NCBI GenBank assembly: GCA_028877275.1
Contig: JAPPFP010000024.1
Span: 62,001-126,000, forward strand
Source: Acidobacteriota bacterium
GTDB taxonomy: Bacteria > Acidobacteriota > Thermoanaerobaculia > Multivoradales > Multivoraceae
Length of the DNA: 64,000 bases
Reading direction: 5' to 3'
The notes below the pieces were generated by a model. That model saw only the letters and a program-made list of their open reading frames with translations, was not told the origin of the DNA and ran no database searches. This document shows, piece by piece, positions 17,901 to 25,298 of this stretch (position 1 is its first letter; each line of letters starts with the position of its first letter). A program made the translations under genes and the position numbers.

Positions 17901-18379
17901 ATCCCTGGCAGGGCTCCTTTGCCCTCGATCAGCTCACCGACGCGGTGGAGGAGGCGGTCTACCTGGAGTTCGAGCGCCTCGCCGAGCGGGGCGGCGTGCT
18001 GGCGGCGATGGACACGATGTACCAGCGCTCGAAGATCCAGGACGAGAGCATGGAGTACGAGGCGAAGAAGCACGACGGCAGCCTGCCGGTCGTCGGCGTG
18101 AACACCTTCCTCGCCGAGGGCCAGGACTTCGCCGAGACGGTCGAGGCGGAGCTCATCCGCTCGACCGACGACGAGAAGCGGCAGCAGATCGAGAGCCTGG
18201 CCTCCTTCCACCGCCGACACGCCGACCACTCAGGGGCGTGCCTCGATCGGCTCCAGGACGTGGCGCGACGCCGCGGAAACGTGTTCGAGGAACTGATGGA
18301 GACGGTCAAGCACTGCTCGCTCGGCCAGATCTCGGACGCGCTCTACCGCGTCGGCGGCGAGTACCGGCGGAGCATGTAG
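14918..18379 (+). CDS. icmF: Fused isobutyryl-CoA mutase IcmF
   Basis: 1153-residue adenosylcobalamin enzyme that interconverts isobutyryl-CoA and n-butyryl-CoA. The domains occur in the IcmF order: B12-binding domain with DGHDAA (His31 as lower axial ligand candidate) and HLGHNRGVDE; a MeaI-like P-loop GTPase chaperone with GTGGAGKSS (Lys219) from about residue 205 to 500; then the large substrate-binding TIM barrel to the C-terminus. The length and order separate it from two-subunit mutases. The start at 14918 gives a short disordered N-terminus before the B12 domain. The GTPase part guards cofactor loading. The gene stands alone on the plus strand between unrelated minus-strand genes. Confidence 0.95.
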   Translation: MSTPEPRRSAKPAQDASPLRFVTAASLFDGHDAAIHIMRRMIQDRGAEVIHLGHNRGVDEIVRAAVQEDADAIAISSYQGGHIEFFRYMIDRLAEEGREDVLVFGGGGGTITPEEIAELEAYGVERIYHPDDGLKMGLPAMIDDVVERAHAKRRPAPEPRFRVRVASGPDGDIELSRLLSAIERGAVDELELRRLRKEWKLAGAGVPVVGLTGTGGAGKSSVADELLNRFLECMPRGDGMRIALLAVDPTRRRTGGALLGDRIRMNSLRSERAFMRSMATRRQHLATSEVLGDAIALLKASGFSMVLVETAGIGQSDSEIVDLVDLSVYVMTSDYGAASQLEKIDMLDFADVIVLNKFDRRGGQDALRDVRKQWRRNRLAFEVADEDVPVYPTIASQFQDPGVNWMFWNVCRLLRERLDLDETAWTPEVDLDEREPKAAVLIPDNRNRYLAEIAEAGRAAEADAERRAAAASKAHGCYRALAELDDPDLPEPLAGYAPAALDAASDESLARLRRSYQEALAEVGAEAAELLKKWPERVDAARADEYSYPVRGREVTGENYVTTLSHLRMPKLALPEYSDWGDLLRFLMKHNLPGAYPYTAGVYPYRRRGEEPTRMFAGEGIAERTNRRFHFVSRGQPANRLSTAFDSVTLYGSDPGLRPDIWGKVGNSGVSIATVDDMKRLYSGFDLCDPATSVSMTINGPAPTILAFFMNAAVDQQVERHLRETGGLERARAEIDRRHRGDVPVYRGELPEENDGLGLALLGISGDQVVERDVYERIRADALSRVRGTVQADILKEDQAQNTCIFSTEFSLRMMGDVQQFFIDHDVRNYYSASVSGYHIAEAGANPITQLAFTLANGFTIVEYYLARGMAIDDFAPNLSFFFSNGMDPEYAVIGRVARRIWARAMRERYGASARSQMLKYHIQTSGRSLHAQEIQFNDIRTTLQALYGILDRCNSLHTNAFDEAITTPTEQSVRRALAIQLIINREFGLNRSENPWQGSFALDQLTDAVEEAVYLEFERLAERGGVLAAMDTMYQRSKIQDESMEYEAKKHDGSLPVVGVNTFLAEGQDFAETVEAELIRSTDDEKRQQIESLASFHRRHADHSGACLDRLQDVARRRGNVFEELMETVKHCSLGQISDALYRVGGEYRRSM

Positions 18380-18412
18380 AGGCGTCGGCGCCCGCGACCG
18401 CCGGCATCGTCG

Positions 18413-20785
18413 TCACCCTCCGGCATCCTCGTCAGCGCATCTGAACGCCGACGTGTCGCTCCTGGTCGCGGCCGTCCTTCCCTGGGTGTTGCTGTGCGTC
18501 CAGCGCTTGCCGTTCGGTCCTGTCACCCAGAGCGTGAACTCGAGATCGGTCACGGGCGCGACGAACACCCATCGGTGGCCGTTGTGGACGCAGCCGTCGA
18601 GCACCTTGACCAGGACCTCGGCGTTGCCGCGGTCGAAGAACCACAGCAGGCCCGCCTGGCCGGAAGCCCAGATGCCGGACTTGGCCTGGCCTTCTTCCCC
18701 TTGCGGCGTCCGATAGCACATGCTCACGTCGTAGCCGCCGTCGAAGCTGAGTACCGTCGCCGTGGGCGTGCAGCCCGTGGTCGGCGGATCCGGCTCCGGC
18801 GACGGATCAGGTCGGTCACCCTCTCGAACCACCTGGATGTCGCGGCCTGACGGCGCTATCGCCAGTTCGTAGCGGTTGCCCCGCCAGATGAACGGCTTGT
18901 CCGGAAGGAGCGCCCCCGGCCTCGTCCGGTTCCCTCTCGCGTCCTCGGAGAAGTCGCACTCGTTCAGCCAGCCGTCCCGGTCGAGGTCGAGGCAGACGAA
19001 GTCCTTGTCCTGGTCCTGCAGCACGTCAGATGGGGAGTCGAAACGTCCGTCGGCGTTGCCATCGACGGCCAGCGCCAGGAGACGCCCGCCCGACGGCATT
19101 TCGACTTTGCCCCTCCACACACTGGACGGGCTGTAGCTGAGGCCGTTTGACAGGTCGCCGCGGCGTGCAGACATCGTGATGGCGTAAGGCAGGACGCGGC
19201 CCGACGCATAGAGCACTTCCAGAACCGCTTCGGTTGTCGTCACTGCCCACGGGCGCTCCGTGTTCCACGCTGTGAGCAGGGGTCGCCCATCGTCGGTTAG
19301 ATCCCGGTTCCGATTTCGGTCGATCCAGATGCGGATGAACCGGTCCTGAAAGTACGACGAGTAGTAGCGGGACGCCGCAAACGGTTCGACATCGCAGAGC
19401 TGCGGCAGGAGCACCGACGGGCAGGACTCCGGCCTCGTGAAGCTGTCGACCAGGATCTCGAACCGCGCGCCGGCGTCTCCGAGTTCCAGAAACTGGTACG
19501 AGGCCGAGTCTCCACGAACTGCTGGATAGACCACGCCGGACGGAGGGCGGGAGTGCACTTTCGCTCGCGCCTGCAGGAACGTCCCGGTGTAGCCGCTCAG
19601 CGGGGCGTTCCGGCTGACGAAGGCGAGACCAGGGCCGCCGTCGTCATCGTCCAGCCCGTCCCCGATGCCGTCGCCGTCCGTGTCGCGCCGCTCCCGCGGG
19701 TCCAGGGGGAAGGCGTCCACGTCGTTATTCACGCCATCGCCGTCGGCATCCGGGTCCAAAGCGTCGGCTATGCCGTCGCGGTCCGAATCGCGCCAGTCCC
19801 GGCGGTCCCGAGGCAGGTCGTCGATGAAGTCCGGTGCTCCGTCGCCGTCGTCGTCGAGGTCGCTCTCATTCGGCGTGCCGTCGCCGTCCGTGTCGTTGCC
19901 GCTTCCGGGCCGTGGCGGCTGCGAGCCGGAAGACAGCCAGTCGTAGATCTCTCTTCGCGGTGTCCCGCTGTGGCGACAGTGCCCGCCGGGGGAGTCCAGG
20001 TCCGTGCGGACGTCCAGGCCCAGCCACTCCGAGTAGTAGCGGGACATGGAGACCGCGGCGGGATGCAGAAAGTCCTCCGTCGTCGCCTCTACGAACACCT
20101 TGAACCGGTCGCGCACAGCCGTGGTGGCAGCGGGCGTCCATTGGAACGAGGGCCGCCACGGGGCGCGGTGGAACGGTGGCTGGATGGCGTAGGTATCGTG
20201 CGAACTGTCTCCGTCGAAGTCAAGCCAGAAGCAACCGCAGAACGCGTGGAAGCCGCCGCCGTAGCTGCCGCCATAGAGTTCGATGAAGTGGGCTAGGAAG
20301 CAGGTGCCCTGAGAGCCGCCCGCGAACACGATTCCGTCGTGGTCGAGCGCTAGCTTGGACTTCAGGCTGCTCTGGAGTAGCTCGTGGACGAGGCGGGCGT
20401 CCTCGGAAGCCCAGAACCGGGTTCCTCCGGCGCCGACCGTTTCCGGGAGCAACGTGCGTTCGCCGAAGGAGAGTTCCGCCGGAGTCGACCAGGGCGACGC
20501 CAGCACGACGAACGCCAGCCCAAGTTCCAGAGCCGGGTCGACAATGGTCAGGTTGGTCTGTCGGAGCTGCTCGGCCGTGCCGTCGTTGTTGCCGTGGAAG
20601 TAAACGACTGCTCCGCGCGGAGTCGTCAGGTCCCAGTCGCTCATTACCCAGTAGCGGTACAGGAGCGTCCGCCCGTCGGAAGCGGTGAAGGAGTCGTCGT
20701 GCCACGTCCTGGTCTGGCCCTGGACGGCGCCGGCCGACGCAAAGAGGGCAAGTGCTACTGGCCCCAGAGTCGACAATCGCTTCAT
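18413..20785 (-). CDS. Secreted esterase with thrombospondin type 3 repeats and shared tail domain
   Basis: 790-residue exported protein. After a signal peptide (to about GAVQGQ) comes an alpha/beta-hydrolase domain (about 30-290) with VVYFHGNND, the nucleophile motif GGSQG (Ser158) and a histidine near GGHCRH (269-272). Residues 297-388 are Asp-rich calcium-binding thrombospondin type 3 repeats (TDGDG, DSDRDG, DADGDG). A beta-rich region follows, and residues about 671-783 form a tail domain with LLWFFDRGN and VLVKVLDGC. The same tail ends two neighbouring proteins and forms a fourth one alone. Probably a secreted or cell-surface esterase; substrate unknown. Confidence 0.8.
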   Translation of the reverse strand: MKRLSTLGPVALALFASAGAVQGQTRTWHDDSFTASDGRTLLYRYWVMSDWDLTTPRGAVVYFHGNNDGTAEQLRQTNLTIVDPALELGLAFVVLASPWSTPAELSFGERTLLPETVGAGGTRFWASEDARLVHELLQSSLKSKLALDHDGIVFAGGSQGTCFLAHFIELYGGSYGGGFHAFCGCFWLDFDGDSSHDTYAIQPPFHRAPWRPSFQWTPAATTAVRDRFKVFVEATTEDFLHPAAVSMSRYYSEWLGLDVRTDLDSPGGHCRHSGTPRREIYDWLSSGSQPPRPGSGNDTDGDGTPNESDLDDDGDGAPDFIDDLPRDRRDWRDSDRDGIADALDPDADGDGVNNDVDAFPLDPRERRDTDGDGIGDGLDDDDGGPGLAFVSRNAPLSGYTGTFLQARAKVHSRPPSGVVYPAVRGDSASYQFLELGDAGARFEILVDSFTRPESCPSVLLPQLCDVEPFAASRYYSSYFQDRFIRIWIDRNRNRDLTDDGRPLLTAWNTERPWAVTTTEAVLEVLYASGRVLPYAITMSARRGDLSNGLSYSPSSVWRGKVEMPSGGRLLALAVDGNADGRFDSPSDVLQDQDKDFVCLDLDRDGWLNECDFSEDARGNRTRPGALLPDKPFIWRGNRYELAIAPSGRDIQVVREGDRPDPSPEPDPPTTGCTPTATVLSFDGGYDVSMCYRTPQGEEGQAKSGIWASGQAGLLWFFDRGNAEVLVKVLDGCVHNGHRWVFVAPVTDLEFTLWVTGPNGKRWTHSNTQGRTAATRSDTSAFRCADEDAGG
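19622..19897 (-). repeat. Thrombospondin type 3 repeat region inside the esterase gene
   Basis: Encodes about 92 residues of repeated DxDxDG calcium-binding units (residues 297-388 of the esterase), with four to five units of the type DTDGDGIGD and DADGDGVNN. Such repeats form rigid calcium-loaded spacers and usually link a catalytic domain to a surface or binding domain. Confidence 0.85.
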
Positions 20786-20830
20786 TGGCCGGTGTTCGTC
20801 GGCAGGGTCGGTCTGATCCGTCAGGAGAAG

Positions 20831-20931
20831 CTACGAGCACCGGAAGGCGGACGTGTCGCTCTTCGTGGATGCCGTGATGAAGCGGCCAGGGCAACCGCCA
20901 ACAAGCCCAGGTGCGCGCCCGGGAATCTCAT
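20831..20931 (-). pseudogene. Relic of a small secreted protein with the shared tail domain
   Basis: Between the two large tail-domain genes, the minus strand reads ATG at 20931 followed by a signal-peptide-like MRFPGAHLGLLAVALAAS, then, in another frame, ITASTKSDTSAFRCS and a stop at 20831. The second piece matches the last residues of the tail domain in the neighbouring proteins (TASTKSDTRAFRC). This is what remains if the middle of a small secreted single-domain gene, like the one at 32645-33082, is deleted. The ATG overlaps the TGA of the upstream gene. The frame break means it is not a working domain. Confidence 0.6.
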
Positions 20932-22424
20932 CAGCGAGTCTCCAGCCAACTGCCGGCGGTCACTATTCGGCCCTCGATCCGGCAAGTGCTTGCGTCACAC
21001 GTGTAACGGTAAGGCCGCCTTTCGACGTAGCCGTTTCTCGAACATCGGACGTTGGTCACGCCGCCGCTTGTAGTAAGCGAGCAGCCGCTCAACGCACCGT
21101 TGAGGGACCATGAATCGGACGGTAGGGTCGTGATCACATCGCCTACGTTGTAGCGCGTTCCTGAACCAGTGTTGTTGTTGTCGTCATCGTCGCCGTCGCC
21201 GTCGCCGTCATCACCGTCGTTGTCGTCGCCGCCGCTCTCTTCGTCCGCACACCTGAACGCCCTCGTATCGCTCTTCGTGGAGGCCGTGCTTCCTTGCCGA
21301 TTGCTGTGCGTCCAGCGCTTGCCGTTCGGTCCCGTAACCCAGAGGTTGAATTCAAGGTCGGTCACAGGCGCCACGAACACCCAGCGATGACCGTTGTGGG
21401 CGCAGCCGTCCAGCACCTTGACTAGTACCTCCGCGTTTCCGCGGTCGAAGAACCAGAGGATGCCGGCCTGACCCGAGGCCCAGACACCGGACCTCGCCTG
21501 ACCTTCCTCCCCTTGGGGCGTGCGGTAGCACATGCTGACGTCGTAGCCGCCGTCGAAACGGAGTGCCGTTGTCGTCGGCGTGCAACCGGTGGCCGGAGGC
21601 GGTGGCTCCGGGTCGGGTGTTGGGGGTGTACCCCCGCCGTGGTCGACGCTCAGGCGAATGAAGTACGCCGTGGCCACCGTCTCGGCATTCCAGGAGCTCC
21701 AACTGGCTCCCGACGAGGATCGCGACCGCCAGAAGTTCCTCGTGCCTCCGGGTCCGTTGCGATCTTCGGCGAAGAACTTGTCACTCGAATTCTGCCACCG
21801 GACGCTTAGCCAGGTGTTGCCGCTCCCCAATCGCTGGCGCGTGATGTCACCTCGGTTGACATTGACGCAGGTTCCCCGGCCCCTGGCCAAGCTGGAGGCC
21901 GTCGCCGAGTACGAGGCCAACCGGCTTCCCGGCCGCCCACCGGAATCGCGGTAGAAGGTCAGGACGAACGAGACGCTCGCATTGTTGTCGGTCTGCTCCC
22001 GCCCGAAACAGGCCGTCGCAGAGGTGACCGTACCGGCCTGGGGCAGCCGGAACCGCTGCGCATACTCCTGGTCATACGCGTTGGTGATGCGAGTGAACTC
22101 TTCAGGGGTGCCGTCGTCGTACTTGTACGCGGTTGTGGCTGCGGAGGCGACTCCGGCGGGGTCGGAAACCGCCGCCTCGACCTGCAAGAGATCGCTCGCA
22201 TCGTGGACGACCACGTCGCGGACCGCCTCCTTGGCGAAGACGTGGTCCTGGATCGGCTCTTGCCAGGAAAGAAGATCTCGCCCCTGTTGAGCGGCCAGTG
22301 ACGTCGATACGACTATGGCCGGCACCATCAGGGTCAGCACGACGGCTGGTCGCGCAAGGCAACTGCGTCTGATTGAACTCGTTCCGCCGGTGTCCTGGCT
22401 TCCGGAGGTTCTCATGGTGGTCAT
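20931..22424 (-). CDS. Secreted protein of unknown function with shared tail domain
   Basis: 497 residues, start ATG at 22424 preceded by AGGGAG. A signal peptide ends near STSLAAQ. Residues about 80-265 are unrecognised but beta-rich and include a cysteine pair (TACFG, GTCVNV); similar regions occur in secreted bacterial proteins that describe a lectin- or jelly-roll-like fold, which is inference. After a Pro/Glu linker comes the shared tail domain (about 280-392) with ILWFFDRGN and VLVKVLDGC, almost identical to that of the adjacent esterase. Then follows a low-complexity Asp/Asn/Gly stretch and a C-terminal Cys-containing segment of about 75 residues absent from the paralogues. Function unknown. 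Confidence 0.7.
   Translation of the reverse strand: MTTMRTSGSQDTGGTSSIRRSCLARPAVVLTLMVPAIVVSTSLAAQQGRDLLSWQEPIQDHVFAKEAVRDVVVHDASDLLQVEAAVSDPAGVASAATTAYKYDDGTPEEFTRITNAYDQEYAQRFRLPQAGTVTSATACFGREQTDNNASVSFVLTFYRDSGGRPGSRLASYSATASSLARGRGTCVNVNRGDITRQRLGSGNTWLSVRWQNSSDKFFAEDRNGPGGTRNFWRSRSSSGASWSSWNAETVATAYFIRLSVDHGGGTPPTPDPEPPPPATGCTPTTTALRFDGGYDVSMCYRTPQGEEGQARSGVWASGQAGILWFFDRGNAEVLVKVLDGCAHNGHRWVFVAPVTDLEFNLWVTGPNGKRWTHSNRQGSTASTKSDTRAFRCADEESGGDDNDGDDGDGDGDDDDNNNTGSGTRYNVGDVITTLPSDSWSLNGALSGCSLTTSGGVTNVRCSRNGYVERRPYRYTCDASTCRIEGRIVTAGSWLETR
21171..21233. repeat. Triplet-repeat tract coding for an Asp/Asn/Gly linker
   Basis: GTC/GTT/GCC triplets repeat over about 63 bases and encode an acidic DDG/DGD/DDNNN linker just after the tail domain of the secreted unknown protein. 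A simple repeat of this kind can change length by slippage in steps of one codon. Confidence 0.7.
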
Positions 22425-22552
22425 GGTCGTGTCTCCCTGACGAGTCGAAAGCGCCTGCGAGGCTTCGCAGTTACGCCAAGGAAGCGTAGAGCGAAACCAG
22501 GCTTGTAGTGCCGGGAGAAAACGTGTAGGTGGCTACTGGGAGCGGTGGCCTG

Positions 22553-25234
22553 TCAGGAGTCGTCCGGGATCAGACCCATGTCCCATGCCCGCCGGACGGC
22601 TTCAGCTCGATTGCGAGCGCCGAGCTTGGCGAAGACGCTTCGCAGGTGATACCTCACGCCGTGCGCGGACAAGCCCAACTCGACCGCAATCTCCTTGTCC
22701 TGGCGGCCGTCCAACCGCTTCAGCACATCGAGTTCGCGCTCGCTGAATGACGGGGGATCAACATCGTCGGTACCGCACATCGCGAGGAGTGAACGCGCCG
22801 CCTGCTTGTGGGGAGCGGCGGTGCCCGGGCCGACGTACGTCCTCAGCACGTTGTCGCAAGTTGCGCGATCCCGCACCAATGGCCAGGCGTAGGGGGATTC
22901 GGCGAACAACCTCAGGTACTCCCTCAAGTGGCGCAGTGCCGCTTGGCTGTCGCCAGCTTGTTGTTCCAGCGCGATGGACAACGCCAGTGCGCGCATCTCG
23001 ACTGTACGGAGGCCCACGTCGGCCGAGACTGCGTGCAACCGGCGCAACAACGACCGCCCTTCGTCCCACTGTCGGCCGGCGATCAACAGACGAGCGCGCG
23101 CTTCTGAAACGGCCTCCATTTCCCTCCAACTCTGAGCCGTAAGGTCGACGCAGTCCGCGGGGTTCTCTGGTAACGCCTCCCGCCGCCAGGCGCGTTCGGC
23201 CTCCGCCACGCGGCCGGCGATCACCAGCACGGATACCCGGAGCGCCACGATCAATCTCAGGAAGGCGGTCAAGCCGGCCGTGCGCGAACGAAGCACCAAC
23301 CTGTCCGCCAGGGCGAGGGCCTTGTCGGCCCGTCCGGACCGCAACCTGGTACCGATCAGGACGTTGCTGGCCGTTGCGAAGTACGAGAAGGGCGCGCCGT
23401 GGCTCGTCAGCACGCTCAGCACGCCCGGCGGATCCGCGGTGGCTGAAGCGGGGTTGCACTCCAGGGCGATTTCGCTCGTAACGACATCGCAACTCGTCAG
23501 CGCCGTAGGATCGAGCAAGAAGCCCTTCCTGGCAATCCGGCGTGCTCTGCGGAAGTGTGCCCGCGCGCCCTCCAGCCGGCCTGTCACGAAGTCGATCTGG
23601 CCGTGCAGGATTCCTCCGTACAACACGATGTAGTCGGTGCCGGTGGACTCGAGTGCCTCGGAGAGCCTTTCGAGGGCGACGTCGAACTCCCCTTTCAGGA
23701 AGTGGAGGATGGATAGACCGTACTCGATTCCACCGCGCTTGGCCGGACCCAGGTCCGCGGCTGCCGTCAGCCGGGCGGCGTCGCGAAACAGGGTCTCCGA
23801 CCAGTTCGACCCGACTGGAGACACGCCGTACAGCGCCAGGCCCGTACGAACGGTGAGATCCTCCAGGGGGTAGCGGAAGTCGTCGTTGTCGTCGCTGGGG
23901 GGGATGGAGCGGGGACACGTGCTGTAGAGCGCCCTCGCCTCGTCGCCGTGTCCTGCAAGGGCCAGCGCCATGCATCTAAGGAGCTTCAGGCGCGGCGATT
24001 CGGCAACGACCTCCTCGGTCAACAGGCGATTCGCTTGCTGCAACGCCGGGACACCGTTGCGGATCCAGAGGCGTACGCCGCCCGCCTGCTCGACTATTCG
24101 GCCAGCGAGGAACGGATCGCTCCCCTCGATCGCGTGGCGCATGGCCGCTGTCGTCACGCGGCGTTTTGCCAGGGCCTTGGCGATTCGCTGATGGACGGCG
24201 GCAAAGCGCCGCGGGTCTTCGTGAAGGCGCCTGTCCCTGCAATGCTCCCGCACCAACGGATGCAGTCGCCAGCGATCCGCTTCTCCGTCACTCAGCGGCT
24301 CGAGCAGCCCCGTCAGCGCCGTCATCGACCCGAAGTGGCGCATCGAGTCCCTCCGCTGCAGCACTTCGTCCAACAGCTCCGCGTCGATCCAGTCGAGCAG
24401 CGCCATGTCCAGAACGAAGTCCCGGTCGCCTCGCCCAAGAGCTGCGAACAGGCGGGACTCGATCCAGTTTCCGACGAAGCGATGTGCGGTGTGGCGGTGC
24501 TCGCCCGCTTCGTGTGCCATGCTGTTTCGGGCAATGCGCAATGCGACCGGCCATCCAGCCGAACGGTCGATTTCCTGCGCCAGGGCGCGACGCGAGAGGC
24601 GGAGACCGAAGAACCTGGCCACTTCCGCTCGGGAGAACCTCAAGTCTTCGGTTTCCATCGCTTCCGCGTGGCCCGCCAGCAGGGGACTGGCCACATCGAT
24701 GCCGTCCGGGACCTCGCGGCACGCGAACATCAGATGCAGGTTGGCAGGGCCGCGTTGGAGGAGCAACGCCAGGAGCGGAACGGAGGCGGAATCCAGCCGC
24801 TCCAGCTCGTCGAAGGCCATGACGAACGGCCTTTCGAGCAATTCGATTGCGCGCAGAACCGTGCCGATGCGGCCCGCCGGTTCACCGGCGGTTTCGCACG
24901 CAGGCGACACGTCGAGCAGATTCAGGCCGGCTTCAGCGCAGGCGACGGCGATGTAAACGTCCAGCACCCCGGGTTCGTCGTTCTCGTCCACCGAAATCCA
25001 GGCCGTGGCGACACCGTCCCGGCGCAGCCGGCGGCAGCACTCCGCCATTAGGGTGGTCTTGCCGAAGCCGCCAGATGCTCTCAGCACCGTGAGCTTGCGG
25101 CGCCTGGGCAGGGCCCGTTCCTCGAGTTCGGGCCTTCGGAGGAGACCCGCGACCGGGTCCGGGACTACGACTTTCTGCCGCAGTAACCAGGGGAATGCGC
25201 GCGTGGGGAAGGGCTGTCTATCGGCGATCGTCAC
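22553..25234 (-). CDS. LAL-type LuxR transcriptional regulator (MalT-like)
   Basis: 893-residue ATP-dependent regulator. The N-terminal STAND ATPase has a Walker A at ASGGFGKTT (53-61) and a Walker B-like FVMAFDELERLDS. A long alpha-helical TPR-like sensor occupies the centre, and the C-terminus is a LuxR helix-turn-helix: FSERELDVLKRL, KEIAVELGLS, HGVRYHLRSVFAKLG. Start is GTG at 25234. Such proteins bind an inducer plus ATP and oligomerise at promoters. It lies between the unknown tail-domain protein and the tail-domain alkaline phosphatase on the same strand, and may control them; that is inference from position. Confidence 0.92.
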   Translation of the reverse strand: MTIADRQPFPTRAFPWLLRQKVVVPDPVAGLLRRPELEERALPRRRKLTVLRASGGFGKTTLMAECCRRLRRDGVATAWISVDENDEPGVLDVYIAVACAEAGLNLLDVSPACETAGEPAGRIGTVLRAIELLERPFVMAFDELERLDSASVPLLALLLQRGPANLHLMFACREVPDGIDVASPLLAGHAEAMETEDLRFSRAEVARFFGLRLSRRALAQEIDRSAGWPVALRIARNSMAHEAGEHRHTAHRFVGNWIESRLFAALGRGDRDFVLDMALLDWIDAELLDEVLQRRDSMRHFGSMTALTGLLEPLSDGEADRWRLHPLVREHCRDRRLHEDPRRFAAVHQRIAKALAKRRVTTAAMRHAIEGSDPFLAGRIVEQAGGVRLWIRNGVPALQQANRLLTEEVVAESPRLKLLRCMALALAGHGDEARALYSTCPRSIPPSDDNDDFRYPLEDLTVRTGLALYGVSPVGSNWSETLFRDAARLTAAADLGPAKRGGIEYGLSILHFLKGEFDVALERLSEALESTGTDYIVLYGGILHGQIDFVTGRLEGARAHFRRARRIARKGFLLDPTALTSCDVVTSEIALECNPASATADPPGVLSVLTSHGAPFSYFATASNVLIGTRLRSGRADKALALADRLVLRSRTAGLTAFLRLIVALRVSVLVIAGRVAEAERAWRREALPENPADCVDLTAQSWREMEAVSEARARLLIAGRQWDEGRSLLRRLHAVSADVGLRTVEMRALALSIALEQQAGDSQAALRHLREYLRLFAESPYAWPLVRDRATCDNVLRTYVGPGTAAPHKQAARSLLAMCGTDDVDPPSFSERELDVLKRLDGRQDKEIAVELGLSAHGVRYHLRSVFAKLGARNRAEAVRRAWDMGLIPDDS

Positions 25235-25298
25235 CGTTTCTCTTCTGAGACGCGGGGCTTCCCCGGCGCCGAGTGGGCCGCCAGCGTCGTGGCCTGGG

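Noticed and set aside
21171..21233. CRISPR-like repeats
   Set aside because: The repeats are triplets coding for an acidic linker inside a gene; there are no spacers.
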